A stretch of DNA of 64,000 bases, from assembly GCF_016901835.1 (NCBI RefSeq), contig NZ_JACJKX010000012.1:1-64000 (forward strand). Reading direction: 5' to 3'. Position 1 is the stretch's first letter. Every line of letters starts with the position of its first letter. A program made the position numbers and the translations under genes. Of this stretch, positions 28,167 through 37,451 are shown one piece after another. Under the pieces are notes generated by a model that saw only the letters and a list, made by a program, of their open reading frames with translations, had not been told where the DNA came from and made no database searches. This DNA is from Parasutterella secunda (GTDB taxonomy: Bacteria > Pseudomonadota > Gammaproteobacteria > Burkholderiales > Burkholderiaceae_F).

Positions 28167-28549
28167 TTTCATCCCTTTAAGCAATTTCTTTAATTAACAC
28201 ATTCCCGCATCGAGGGCCGTTAAAAACGTTCCCAAAAACCGATTCCACCGTTCTTACTGAGCATAGTCGCGCTCCTTTTCCCCTTGACAAAAATCAAATC
28301 CCCTTAGTTTTCCATAGGAACGCATTGTCCAATCCAAATTAAGTCACTTGCCACTTTTGAACCCTAAGAGCATTTCAGAATGGAGAAGTCTCGTCTTTCA
28401 TAAGAACTTTTACACCACTTAACTTCATTTTGAGAACCATCCGGTCGGGTAAATCCTGGGATTTACACGGGGCTTCTTTTCATGCACGATACCGCCCCTG
28501 TCAGCTCAGCGGAGTCTGAGCCTATAACAAAAAAAATGAAAGGACAATC
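28167..28549 (+). promoter_or_regulatory. Pilin-operon leader with three inverted repeats
   Basis: This 383-bp gap precedes the main transfer operon. A consensus TTGACA is at 28284-28289, without a good -10 partner. Near the pilin start lie three inverted repeats: GTAAATCC/GGATTTAC (28449-28466, 2-base spacer), GGGGC/GCCCC (28469-28498) and GCTCAG/CTGAGC (28504-28521). They could be operators, an RNA leader structure or an origin-of-transfer-like region. AAAGGA before the pilin ATG is a good ribosome-binding site. Confidence 0.5.
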
Positions 28550-28828
28550 ATGAAAAAGAACCTCTCCCTTTGCTTAGTTTTGGGTTTACTGTCAGCTTCT
28601 GCTTTTGCGGGCACCACGGGTACCGAATTTCAGGAACTCTATGACCTCGTGCACGATTGGGCAACGGGCTATCTCGGTCGTGCCATCGCTCTTATTTTCC
28701 TTTTGGTGGGTTTAGGTATGGGTATTGTCCGCGGTTCCATCATGGGGGCAGTGGGATGTTTGGCTGCTGCCATGTGCCTTTTGATTGCCCCGAGCGTGGT
28801 TGAAGGGATTTTGACGGCAGTTATCTAA
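28550..28828 (+). CDS. traA: TraA-like conjugative pilin
   Basis: A 92-residue preprotein with a cleavable signal peptide ending near ASAFA, then a mature part of about 70 residues with two hydrophobic stretches (AIALIFLLVGLGMGIV and AVGCLAAAMCLLIAP). This size and helix-loop-helix hydrophobic layout is that of F-type pilins, which are extracted from the inner membrane to form the pilus. Position directly before traL agrees with GGI and SXT order. It is the first gene of the main transfer operon. Confidence 0.75.
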   Translation: MKKNLSLCLVLGLLSASAFAGTTGTEFQELYDLVHDWATGYLGRAIALIFLLVGLGMGIVRGSIMGAVGCLAAAMCLLIAPSVVEGILTAVI

Positions 28829-28846
28829 GGATAAGGACAACCTTTC

Positions 28847-29146
28847 ATGAGCTTGCGCCGAAACGAAATGGGGCTTGTGCCGGTTCCGCGAGAGTTGGAT
28901 GCCGGTGCCAAAATCTTTATTTGGGATTTTGATGTCTCGGCTCTTTTTGTGACCGGGTTTGCGATCGGAGTGATGGTGGGCAGTCTCCTAGTGGGAGTTG
29001 TTTTAGGAGTCGTCTTTGCCAAAGCCTGGAGCAAACTTCGTCAGGGAAGAGCCAAGGGCTACGGGATTCATACGCTTTATTGGTATCTGCCCGGTAAACC
29101 CTTTCGCCGCAGTCCCGAATCGTTTCGGCGCGAATTCATGGGGTAG
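28847..29146 (+). CDS. traL: Pilus assembly protein TraL
   Basis: A 99-residue inner-membrane protein, the VirB3-like component of the F-type channel. It has the family-typical early segment RELDAGAKIFIWDFD followed by a long hydrophobic stretch and then WYLPG near the end (F TraL is 91 aa). It lies between pilin and traE as in all F-type loci. Confidence 0.85.
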   Translation: MSLRRNEMGLVPVPRELDAGAKIFIWDFDVSALFVTGFAIGVMVGSLLVGVVLGVVFAKAWSKLRQGRAKGYGIHTLYWYLPGKPFRRSPESFRREFMG

Positions 29147-29152
29147 ATCACC

Positions 29153-29737
29153 ATGAACGCTTACGCTCTGATTTCATCTGACTTAGCCGCTCGCCTAGGT
29201 TTAAAGCGCCTCACGATCGGCATTCTGGCGGCCTCTGTTGCCACGAACGTCATTTTGGCTGCAGGTCTTCTTTTTAAAAAGGATTCTGTCACCACTGTTC
29301 TTGTTCCGGTGGGGATTAACGAAACCACGCACCCGATGACCGTGACCGAAAAGCATGTTGATCAGGACTACCTGATGCTCGTCGCGCGCGACCTTTTGTC
29401 TCTAGCGATGAATGTGACACCTGAAAACGCAGACTTTAACCGTGAGACGCTTTTGCGACATGTCTCGCCCGCAAGCTTCGGGGCCATCAATGAATTATTA
29501 ACCCGTCAGGCCCAAACGTTAAAGCGATTACACGCAAGCAGTCTTTTTTCCGTGCAGTCGATGACGGTGACGCCTGAATCCTTAACCGTTGAAGCCTCGG
29601 GTCTAAAGCGCCACTTTATCGGTAAAACGGAAACGTTAAGAGAACAGTCTCTGATTACGATGCGCTTTACGATGGTCGCAGGAAAACTGCAACTTACAGA
29701 ACTCTCCGAATCGGGTGAGGCGAATTCTCGCAACTAA
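29153..29737 (+). CDS. traE: Pilus assembly protein TraE
   Basis: A 194-residue VirB8-like protein (F TraE is 188 aa). One membrane helix near residues 22-42 is followed by a periplasmic domain with the late segment KLQLTELSE. It acts as an inner-membrane scaffold of the channel. The reading ends inside the region before traK; spacing to traL is 6 bp. Confidence 0.85.
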   Translation: MNAYALISSDLAARLGLKRLTIGILAASVATNVILAAGLLFKKDSVTTVLVPVGINETTHPMTVTEKHVDQDYLMLVARDLLSLAMNVTPENADFNRETLLRHVSPASFGAINELLTRQAQTLKRLHASSLFSVQSMTVTPESLTVEASGLKRHFIGKTETLREQSLITMRFTMVAGKLQLTELSESGEANSRN

Positions 29738-29774
29738 ATCTTCACCGATTGTCTTAACCCTTCTTCACACTTTT

Positions 29775-30584
29775 ATGAAAACGTTTTTATCAGACCGTCT
29801 GAGAGTCTCTTTTTGTCTCAAAATCGGTGCATTGGCACTCGTTTTGTGCCCCGCTCTCACTTATGCCGGTATGGCGCCTGACTTTGAGTCTTCAATGGAC
29901 GAAACCGTTAAAGAAGCCATCCATTCGGTTTCCAACCCAAAAGCACAGGCGCAAAGTGCTCCTGCTTTTGCCGTGAGTCTCACCGGACCCAACCGCATTG
30001 CCGTCACAGGAAAAAAGATCACGAACGCTATTTTTGATGCGAGGCAACTTGATATGCAAACAGAAGAAGCCACGGGCCAAATATTCGTTTTTCCGAAAAC
30101 GAATGAACCCGTTGCGCTTTTTGTCACAACGGAGGATAAGGAAACGCACGCCCTGACCTTAATGCCTCAGGCGATCCGAAGCCAAGAGATCATCCTCGGG
30201 GCCAAAGAGTCGCCCAAAGCGAGTTTAGCTTCTTCTTATCAACCCAAAGCTTTAACTGATGCGATTGATGCGCCGGACTTGGATAAGCGCGTGACCAAAC
30301 TCATTCGAGCCCTTGCCCGAGACGAGTTGCCCGAAGGCTTTCATGCCACAAACCGCTGCGGCAAAGGCTGCCTCAAACTCATGGCAAACGATGAACTGGT
30401 GGGCAAAGTGCTTTTGCACACCAACACTTCACAAACTACTGTGACGCTTGAAGAGAAATTCTTTTATGAGCGAGGTGTCTTGGCGGTTGCCTTTCAGAAA
30501 ACGACTTTAAAGCCTCAGGACTTCACGCGTGTTTTTCTTGTCATGAAAAACACGCCACTCACAACGAATGAGGCAAAACGATGA
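29775..30584 (+). CDS. traK: Secretin-like outer-membrane complex protein TraK
   Basis: VirB9-like component of the outer-membrane core with TraV and TraB. From the ATG at 29775 the protein has a typical signal peptide ending ALTYA and a 269-residue length. An upstream GTG at 29715 would bury the signal peptide, so it is not used. The C-terminal half, with NRCGKGCLKLM, resembles the TraK beta domain. The stop overlaps traB as ATGA. Confidence 0.8.
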   Translation: MKTFLSDRLRVSFCLKIGALALVLCPALTYAGMAPDFESSMDETVKEAIHSVSNPKAQAQSAPAFAVSLTGPNRIAVTGKKITNAIFDARQLDMQTEEATGQIFVFPKTNEPVALFVTTEDKETHALTLMPQAIRSQEIILGAKESPKASLASSYQPKALTDAIDAPDLDKRVTKLIRALARDELPEGFHATNRCGKGCLKLMANDELVGKVLLHTNTSQTTVTLEEKFFYERGVLAVAFQKTTLKPQDFTRVFLVMKNTPLTTNEAKR

Positions 30585-31729
30585 AAAACACCGATCTTCG
30601 CATTCGTCAGTGGGTGATACTTGCAGGGCTCGTCACCCTTTTGGTCACCTTTGCCATCGTCATTGCCTTTATTTCGCAAGACCGGTCGGAAAAGGAGAAA
30701 AAGCCCGCAAGCACCACCATCAACCTTAAAAACGACTCGTTTAACGAAGAGCACTTTGTGACAACGTACGGCGCACAGATGACGGAACTTGAAAAAGAAG
30801 TTGCTTCCCTTTCGGCTCAAATGAAACGTGAGGCAGAACGCCAAAAGCGGGAAGCAAAAATGAAAGACGCTCAAACCCGCTTTGATGAAACGTTTGAGGC
30901 CGTCACTCAGGAAATGGGGCCCGTGCCCGGTGTATCTTACTCGCCGGGACAAAACACCCGCCACACGATCGCCTCTTCCTCTCAAGACACAGGGCCTCGC
31001 CTTGTCATAAAAAAGGTGAGCGACGCTACTAAAGACAAAGAGAACAACGCCGATAAAAAAGAAGGCATCAGTAAAAACCGTACAAGGGAAAGAAAAGCTG
31101 ATGACCTCCTGATCACTGGCACCTTCGCCCGAGCTCGACTTCTTAACGGCGTTGAAGCTCCAAGCGGCGGGCAGGCTAACGGCAATCCCGTTCCGATGCT
31201 TTTGGAAATCAAGGACCCGGCTTTTTTACCCAACCGTTACCGCTCGGACGTCAAGCGCTGCATGGTCACGGCTAATGCTACCGGTGACTTAAGTTCCGAG
31301 CGGGTCCTTGTGCGCCTGGATCGTTTAAGTTGCATCACTGAGTCCCGCGGTGCGATTGACGTCAAAGTCACGGGCTACGTCACAGGTGAAGACGGCAAAA
31401 CGGGACTTAAAGCACGTGTGGTGACGCGCTCAGGGCAGGCCATTGCGAATGCCTTACTTGTTGGCACGCTCTCGGGCCTTGGAGAAGCCGTGAGCTTGGC
31501 TGCCCAAGACTCTTCCACCAATTTTGCGGGCACCGTCACCCATTCCGTCAATAACCCCTGGCGGGCGGGACTCGGTGAAGGAATGCAGGATGCCTTGGAT
31601 CGCGTAGCAGACTATTACCTGAAACTCGCCGACAAAATTTTCCCCGTTTTAGAGGTCGATGCCGGGCGTGACGTCGATATCGTCATCACGCAAAGCGCCT
31701 CCATTGCGACTGAAAAATCCCTTTTCTAA
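30581..31729 (+). CDS. traB: Channel scaffold protein TraB
   Basis: VirB10-like protein of 382 aa that spans both membranes. It has one N-terminal membrane helix (residues 13-31), a coiled-coil stretch with many Glu/Lys/Arg (about 60-110), a charged low-complexity linker and a C-terminal beta domain with GVEAPSGG and CMVTANATGDLSSERV, typical of TraB. F TraB is 475 aa; the proline-rich part is shorter here. Confidence 0.88.
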   Translation: MKNTDLRIRQWVILAGLVTLLVTFAIVIAFISQDRSEKEKKPASTTINLKNDSFNEEHFVTTYGAQMTELEKEVASLSAQMKREAERQKREAKMKDAQTRFDETFEAVTQEMGPVPGVSYSPGQNTRHTIASSSQDTGPRLVIKKVSDATKDKENNADKKEGISKNRTRERKADDLLITGTFARARLLNGVEAPSGGQANGNPVPMLLEIKDPAFLPNRYRSDVKRCMVTANATGDLSSERVLVRLDRLSCITESRGAIDVKVTGYVTGEDGKTGLKARVVTRSGQAIANALLVGTLSGLGEAVSLAAQDSSTNFAGTVTHSVNNPWRAGLGEGMQDALDRVADYYLKLADKIFPVLEVDAGRDVDIVITQSASIATEKSLF

Positions 31730-31737
31730 GTACGACT

Positions 31738-32595
31738 ATGAAACACACACTTATTGCACTACTTGCGAGTCTAGCCATGAATTTTTCGATTACCGATGTG
31801 TTGGCACAAAGCCAGACCGAGCCCTATGCACAACTTTTTAGACAAACGTCTTTAAGTGAAGAGGAGCAAAAACTCCTCGCAACGCTTCAACGGGTCTATC
31901 CCCAAAACCGTATCCGTTTCGTGAGGCAAACACCTGTACCCGGTTTTTATGAAGTAATTTTGGGTGAAGGGGTGAGCTACGTCTTCGTTACCCCTCAAAC
32001 CCTTAAAGAACTTGAGAAGATCACTGACGAAAACCGTGATACCTATTTCCGTCACTGGCTCTTCGGCGGGGTCTTTTACGACATGGCGACTCAAACGGAT
32101 CTCACGGCTCCCATGAAGACACTTGCCCAAATGGTGGATGTCACAAAACTTCCCCTCGAAAACGCCATTGTCAGAGAAAAAGGGAACCCCAACAACACGC
32201 TTTTTGTCTTTACCGATCCCCGCTGCCCATTTTGTAAAAAACTTGAAGCGGAACTTACCCAACTCACTGACGTTCGCCTCTATACATTTTTAACGCCTTT
32301 GACGTCACTGCATCCGGATGCGAAAGAAGTCTCGGCTCGCATCTGGTGCGCTAAGAATCAGGCAGAGGCTTTAGAAGACGTCATGCTCAAAGATCGCGAG
32401 TTAGAGGGCCCGGCACACTGCACCACACCCCTTACCCAAAACGAAAAACTCATGGCAGAGCTTGGCATTAAAGGGACCCCTACACTTTTCTTTGAAAACG
32501 GAGAGCGCATCACAGGCGCCCTATCAGCCAAGGCCATTCAAGAGAAGTTCAAAGATATTCAAAAAATGAAAGATGCAATAAAGGAGAGCAAATGA
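31738..32595 (+). CDS. DsbC-like periplasmic thiol-disulfide isomerase
   Basis: Signal peptide, then a 285-residue protein whose second half is a thioredoxin fold with the redox motif FTDPRCPFCKKLE. Gly-Thr-Pro-Thr (GTPTLFF) supplies the cis-proline loop. Lying between traB and traV, it matches the dsbC gene of GGI and SXT loci and should fold the cysteine-rich channel proteins (TraN, TraU, TraH) encoded downstream. Confidence 0.88.
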   Translation: MKHTLIALLASLAMNFSITDVLAQSQTEPYAQLFRQTSLSEEEQKLLATLQRVYPQNRIRFVRQTPVPGFYEVILGEGVSYVFVTPQTLKELEKITDENRDTYFRHWLFGGVFYDMATQTDLTAPMKTLAQMVDVTKLPLENAIVREKGNPNNTLFVFTDPRCPFCKKLEAELTQLTDVRLYTFLTPLTSLHPDAKEVSARIWCAKNQAEALEDVMLKDRELEGPAHCTTPLTQNEKLMAELGIKGTPTLFFENGERITGALSAKAIQEKFKDIQKMKDAIKESK

Positions 32596-33053
32596 TGCGT
32601 TCATTAGTGTCTTTTCCCCTTTTAGTCGCTCTACTTACTTTAACCGGGTGCTCGTCGCTCTCAGGCCTGCAGGATGCACAATCGGATTTTGCGTGTTCCG
32701 TGGATATGACTCCCCGCTGCGCCTCCTTATCTGCGGTTCATGAGTCTTTGGATAAAGAAGAAACCCTGGGCAAGGCTATCGTGATCAGAGAAGAATCTGA
32801 TCGCGACACCGTCTCTCAAAGCTTTGATCCCTTAGCGATTCAAACGCCTCTCATGAGTCCCAAGAGAGCTCCTGAAGAAATTCTTCGTATCTGGATTGCG
32901 CCCTATATTGATATGGAGGGAGACCTTCACGCCGAGCACGTGATCTTTACTACCGTTCGCACCGCCCGTTGGGCACCGGAGTCGCTTGAAATCAAGTCGC
33001 TAGACGAAAGTTCCGATCGCATGATCTCTCCCTTAAAAGGTAGCGCCCGATGA
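32592..33053 (+). CDS. traV: Outer-membrane lipoprotein TraV
   Basis: A 153-residue lipoprotein with the lipobox LTGC and the paired cysteines in the mature N-terminus (FACSVDMTPRC) that are typical of TraV. It anchors the TraK/TraB core to the outer membrane. It overlaps the dsbC stop and the traC start (ATGA at each), so this run is tightly coupled. Confidence 0.8.
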   Translation: MMRSLVSFPLLVALLTLTGCSSLSGLQDAQSDFACSVDMTPRCASLSAVHESLDKEETLGKAIVIREESDRDTVSQSFDPLAIQTPLMSPKRAPEEILRIWIAPYIDMEGDLHAEHVIFTTVRTARWAPESLEIKSLDESSDRMISPLKGSAR

Positions 33054-35671
33054 AGAAATCCATTTTTTCATTGGCTCAAAAATTTAAAGAGTCTCTCACC
33101 TATAAAAGTCTTGCCTCCAACCTCACGATGGATGATGAGGCACTTGGTGTGACTCGGGGATCCAACACCCTCATTGACCGGGTGGGCTCTCTTTTACCCT
33201 ATGGACATGAGATTGAGCCCGGGCTTTTTGCCATCATGGATGAAAAGCATCTGGCAATCGAGTCCGTGGGCTTTACGCTTGAGATGATTCCGCAAACCGG
33301 AGCAACGCCTGAGATGGCCGAGCAATTGGCCTCTCTTTTTTCACCCGACTTACCCACCGGCACCGGTATTCAGGTGACGCTTTTTGCCGAACCCGATATC
33401 AATTGGGCTACAAACGCCTACATCGCAAGCCGCACTCCTCACTTTTTAGCCACGGAAAATAAGCAATCTGCCGCTCAAACCCTCACGCACTTAGCCCACG
33501 AGCGTGTACGCTATCTAAACCATGGCGTCCATCATGGGCTCTCGGCGGGTTCTCACTTTCGCGTCCGTCATTATCGTGCCTGGGTCTCCGTTGCGATTCC
33601 CCTAGGCGACAAAGAACTTTTCTCAACGGTTGAGCGCGCGAAAAAAGAGCGCGAGCGTTTGATCACCCTTTTAAAGTCTCAGTACCTCTATAGCCACACG
33701 TGGGAGGCACAAGACCTCTACCTCACGGTCCGAACGATACTGAATGCTCATAAAGATCCCTCTGACTTAAAAACCCGAGCGCGACCCAACAGCCGGGACT
33801 TGCTCTCTCTTGGCCTGATGGATCCCGATACCCGCATGAGAATTAAAGAAGAGGCAATTGAACTCTCAAGCGCGCACACTGATCGTTCGGTAAGCCTTAC
33901 GGGGCTATCTGTCACTGGCTACCCCGGGGACTATGCCTTAGCGCTCACGCGCCGCTTTATCGGCAATAAAGTGCTGGATATCCCCTGCCCGTTTCTCGTG
34001 ACGTGCGCAGTCTCCATGCCCGATTATGAGAAAACGAAGGCCAGGGCGAACCTTATGGCCGCACGCTCCAAGCAAATTGCGTCAAGCGAATTGGCCCACT
34101 ACCTCCCCTATCTTCAAAGGCGCAAAGAAGACTACGACATCGTGACCGACGAGTACGCGAAAAACGGCGGTCTTTGCAAAATCACGCACCAGGTACTGCT
34201 ACTTGCCCCTAGTAAAAATCGAGAGGAGTGCATTGAAGCCGCGATTACCGTTTTTAAAGAAGCGCATCTGGATCTCACGCGCGATACGCGCATGCACTGG
34301 CAAAGTCTCATGACGACGTTACCCATGACAATGGGCCCGATTTTGGCAAAAGACCTGGAGCTTGCCCAACGGCAAAGCACAAAGACGCTCACGGACGCTG
34401 CCAATCTCTCGCCCTTTTTGGCTGAGTTTCAAGGCACGGGCAGAAGAAACGCCGAAGAGTCTCTCACGCCCCTTTTACTTTTAACGGGTGAGCGAGGTCA
34501 GATCACCCCGATCGATCTTTTTGCAAGTTCCGGTAACTACAACGCGATCATTGTGGGGACGTCAGGGGCCGGGAAAAGTGCCCTTACCAATGACCTCATC
34601 ACCGGTAACCTGGGCACGGGCGGGAAAACCTACGTGATTGACGTGGGGGCGTCCTATAAAAAACTCTGCAGACTTTTAAACGGTCAATGGATTGAGTACG
34701 CCCCTCACACCAGGCTTGTCATCAACCCCTTTGAATTGGTTCGAGACATTAAAGAGGACATGGGATTTTTACTGCCCATTCTCACGGAGATGGCCTCGCC
34801 CAATGAGGGCCTGACGGACTTTGCGCAAAGCGTATTGCAAACACACGTTATTCATTGTCTGGCTAAAGCCCGCGAGGATAACCGTATTGCTACCGTTACT
34901 GATCTCGTGCAAAGCCTATCAACGGGCTTTGTTCACCCCGATAAACCCCAAAGGGTTGACTCGCGTGTCTTGGATTTGGCCGTGCAACTTGCACCCTTCA
35001 GTCGTGAGGGAGCGTACGGGCGTTACTTTGATGGTGCTTCAACCGTTAATTTCACCCATGACTTTATTGTCCTGGAGCTTGAGGGACTTAAAGGGCGCAA
35101 AACGCTTCAAAGCGTTGTACTTTTGTGTCTTATCTTCTTAATTACCCAGGATCTCACCGCTGGCGACAAACATATTCGCAAAATGGTGGTGATTGACGAA
35201 GCGTGGGACCTATTAAGTCACAAGCACGCCGGCACCTTTATTCAAAACGGCTACCGCAGGGCGCGCAAACAAAACGCCTCCTTTATTACGATCACGCAGT
35301 CTTTTGCCGACTACTACCAAAACGATACGGCGCGTGCCGCGCTGGAAAACGCCGACATCCGCTTTGTACTTCGTCAAAAAGAAGAGTCCATTCGCTTTAT
35401 GCAAAGTCAAAAGAAGGTGGCTTTCTCAGCCTGGGAGATGAACGCCATTAAAAACCTTCGCATGCGTGAGGGCGAATACGCCGAGTGCCTTTTTTCAACG
35501 CCCGATACCGTCCCCTCGGTTCTTCAAATCCGCTTTGATCCCTTCTCACGCCTTTTGTACTCCAGCCGTGCGCAAGACGTCGCCCGCATTGACGCGCTTC
35601 TTCAAAAGGGGCTGACCGTGACTGAGGCAATCACCGAACTCTTAAAAAATGAAAGGCGCTCGTATGAATAA
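33050..35671 (+). CDS. traC: Secretion ATPase TraC
   Basis: VirB4-family ATPase of 873 aa (F TraC 875 aa) that powers pilus assembly. Walker A is GTSGAGKSA at about residue 502 and Walker B VVIDEAWDLL at about 712, followed by the RRARKQNASFITITQS arginine region. No frame or motif damage is seen. Confidence 0.93.
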   Translation: MKKSIFSLAQKFKESLTYKSLASNLTMDDEALGVTRGSNTLIDRVGSLLPYGHEIEPGLFAIMDEKHLAIESVGFTLEMIPQTGATPEMAEQLASLFSPDLPTGTGIQVTLFAEPDINWATNAYIASRTPHFLATENKQSAAQTLTHLAHERVRYLNHGVHHGLSAGSHFRVRHYRAWVSVAIPLGDKELFSTVERAKKERERLITLLKSQYLYSHTWEAQDLYLTVRTILNAHKDPSDLKTRARPNSRDLLSLGLMDPDTRMRIKEEAIELSSAHTDRSVSLTGLSVTGYPGDYALALTRRFIGNKVLDIPCPFLVTCAVSMPDYEKTKARANLMAARSKQIASSELAHYLPYLQRRKEDYDIVTDEYAKNGGLCKITHQVLLLAPSKNREECIEAAITVFKEAHLDLTRDTRMHWQSLMTTLPMTMGPILAKDLELAQRQSTKTLTDAANLSPFLAEFQGTGRRNAEESLTPLLLLTGERGQITPIDLFASSGNYNAIIVGTSGAGKSALTNDLITGNLGTGGKTYVIDVGASYKKLCRLLNGQWIEYAPHTRLVINPFELVRDIKEDMGFLLPILTEMASPNEGLTDFAQSVLQTHVIHCLAKAREDNRIATVTDLVQSLSTGFVHPDKPQRVDSRVLDLAVQLAPFSREGAYGRYFDGASTVNFTHDFIVLELEGLKGRKTLQSVVLLCLIFLITQDLTAGDKHIRKMVVIDEAWDLLSHKHAGTFIQNGYRRARKQNASFITITQSFADYYQNDTARAALENADIRFVLRQKEESIRFMQSQKKVAFSAWEMNAIKNLRMREGEYAECLFSTPDTVPSVLQIRFDPFSRLLYSSRAQDVARIDALLQKGLTVTEAITELLKNERRSYE

Positions 35672-35906
35672 AGACTTTGTGGTTGATAACTTTGCCGCGC
35701 CCGGCACGCAGTGGTACGCCGTCAAAGACCCTTATGAGTCGGACTTGGCTCAGGATCCGACGCTTACGCGCTCAAGAGTTACTAAAAGCGAAGCAAATCG
35801 CAATCGACGCCAAACACGGCAAACCCAAAAGGACTCTCCTTACCTTCAGGTGAGTCTTCAACACAACAAAACCTATCAAAAGAAATTAAAAGACATTTTG
35901 AAATGA
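35664..35906 (+). CDS. Small basic protein of unknown function
   Basis: An 80-residue hydrophilic protein rich in Arg, Lys and Gln, starting inside the end of traC. The ATG at 35664 has GAAAGG seven bases upstream. Its stop overlaps trbI. Small proteins are common between traC and trbI in F-type loci, but I do not recognise this one. Confidence 0.5.
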   Translation: MNKDFVVDNFAAPGTQWYAVKDPYESDLAQDPTLTRSRVTKSEANRNRRQTRQTQKDSPYLQVSLQHNKTYQKKLKDILK

Positions 35907-36346
35907 CAAGAAAAGAGACCCTTTTTCAAGACTCCCTTCTTTGGATAACGATTTCGGCCCTGCTTTGCGCGCTCGTTGCCCTTTTCTTTGCCTTCAATAC
36001 TCAGGCTAAGGCTTCACTCTCGGTTGTAACAGTTGATATCGAAAAAGTGACCGATGCCCAAAAGCTTATTTGGGTCAAACGCATGAGGGAGGGCGAAACA
36101 GACAAAGTGCTCACCGAGTCCCGAGCATTTCAGTCGAAACTCGAGCAGGTCATCGTCTCTATTGTCGGAAAAGACACAATCGTTATCGATAAAAAATCGG
36201 TCCTTTTGGCTCCCACGGATACCGATATCACGGCAGAGGTGATGCAAAAACTCAACCTCTCGGAAGTCGAGACCCGTCGTCTTTATGAAGCCCTTGAAAA
36301 CGATGTCTTTGCAGACTTTCCCGCTTTAAAAAAGGGTGGTCACTAA
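35903..36346 (+). CDS. trbI: F-type conjugation protein TrbI
   Basis: A 147-residue protein with one N-terminal membrane helix and a periplasmic domain beginning SVVTVDIEKVTDAQK. Place between traC and traW, single-helix topology and length (F TrbI 128 aa) match TrbI, which influences pilus retraction in F. It overlaps the previous gene by 4 bp and abuts the peptidase. Confidence 0.75.
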   Translation: MTRKETLFQDSLLWITISALLCALVALFFAFNTQAKASLSVVTVDIEKVTDAQKLIWVKRMREGETDKVLTESRAFQSKLEQVIVSIVGKDTIVIDKKSVLLAPTDTDITAEVMQKLNLSEVETRRLYEALENDVFADFPALKKGGH

Positions 36347-36853
36347 ATGCGTGAGAACTTGAAGCTTCTGATTCGGATGATTGGCCTTTGGGTAAGAAGC
36401 CATGCCCTCGGGCTTATTATTGGCGCGTGTCTCACCACTCTTTTTATCTCGCGCTTTCAGTTTGCTATTAACCTCACTGAGAGCCTTGCGGGACGCATTT
36501 TCTTAATTGATAAAAGCGATAAAAGTGTCAAGCCCGGTGAACTGGTGGCCTTTTCTTCGCAAAACGCCGCCCCGATTCCCGATGGCATCACACTCATTAA
36601 ACGCGTCGCGGGTGTTACGGGAGACCGTGTCGCGGTTGAAAACCGCTTTGTTTTCATTAACGGTCAACCCGTAGCGTTTGCCAAACCCACCTCCCGCACG
36701 GGCGAGCCTTTGAGGCCTATCAATTCCTGCGCGATTCCAGAAGGATTTTTCTTTGCCGTGGGCGAGCACCCGGACAGTTTTGACAGTCGCTATGCGACAC
36801 CGGGCCTCATCAGCCTCAACACCGTTCGGGGTCAGGCCTATTGCCTTTGGTAG
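36347..36853 (+). CDS. S26-family conjugative signal peptidase
   Basis: A 168-residue S26 peptidase with an N-terminal membrane anchor. The presumed catalytic serine lies in ESLAGRIFLID and the lysine in LIKRVAGVTGD; the terminal FDSRYATPGL box is also present. In related loci this TraF/TrhF-type peptidase processes the pilin. It starts directly after the trbI stop. Confidence 0.83.
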   Translation: MRENLKLLIRMIGLWVRSHALGLIIGACLTTLFISRFQFAINLTESLAGRIFLIDKSDKSVKPGELVAFSSQNAAPIPDGITLIKRVAGVTGDRVAVENRFVFINGQPVAFAKPTSRTGEPLRPINSCAIPEGFFFAVGEHPDSFDSRYATPGLISLNTVRGQAYCLW

Positions 36854-36866
36854 GAAAAACCGCACG

Positions 36867-37451
36867 ATGACATTGCCTTCTTTCTTACTGACCCTCGGAC
36901 TTTTCATGGGCTCAGCCTCCGCACTGAGTGCACCGACTCAGGCGCTTGGGCCGGTCTACCCCGTCATCGAAATCGATCTTTTATCGATAATAAAGCGTCA
37001 TGCCGAGGAAGAAGCCCAAAATGCCTCTTCTCGTATTCATGACAATCAAGCCCTATTAAAGCACTGGGCAAGTAAGCCTCTCGGCCACGCATTACCCGAA
37101 GCGATCGAGTCACGGCGCCTGCGCTTTGACACTCACCCACAGGCCTTGGAGGTTTTAGGCAAAGACTATCGACGTGAGTGGCTCTTTATCAATGCTGATA
37201 ACCCGATGCACCTTAAAGTCGCCCAAGCGTTTTTGCAGCCAAAGGAAGTCACGTGCCGCGTGATTTTGGTTGCGGGCTCTATCGAAAACGCTCAAAAAGT
37301 CTTAAAGACTCGCCTTTGGTTTGATCAAGGGGGAACACTCGTTAAAAGACTGAAGATTCATGCGCTTCCGGCTCATGTCGAGATGAAAGCCACGGGCATC
37401 ACGGTGAGCGTGCGTCCCGCAAAAGATTTCTTAAAAGGCCATAAGCCATGA
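36867..37451 (+). CDS. traW: Pilus assembly protein TraW
   Basis: A 194-residue periplasmic protein with a signal peptide ending ASALS and the family core LGPVYPVIEID followed by a C-terminal half resembling TraW/TrbC (LFINADNP; VRPAKDFLKG). F TraW is 210 aa. I use the ATG at 36867, which gives a proper signal peptide, over a start inside the peptidase gene. It overlaps traU by 4 bp. Confidence 0.83.
   Translation: MTLPSFLLTLGLFMGSASALSAPTQALGPVYPVIEIDLLSIIKRHAEEEAQNASSRIHDNQALLKHWASKPLGHALPEAIESRRLRFDTHPQALEVLGKDYRREWLFINADNPMHLKVAQAFLQPKEVTCRVILVAGSIENAQKVLKTRLWFDQGGTLVKRLKIHALPAHVEMKATGITVSVRPAKDFLKGHKP

Noticed and set aside
29506-30149. Leftward open frames across traE and traK
   Set aside because: They are complementary-strand shadows of well-supported tra genes with no start signals or recognisable domains.
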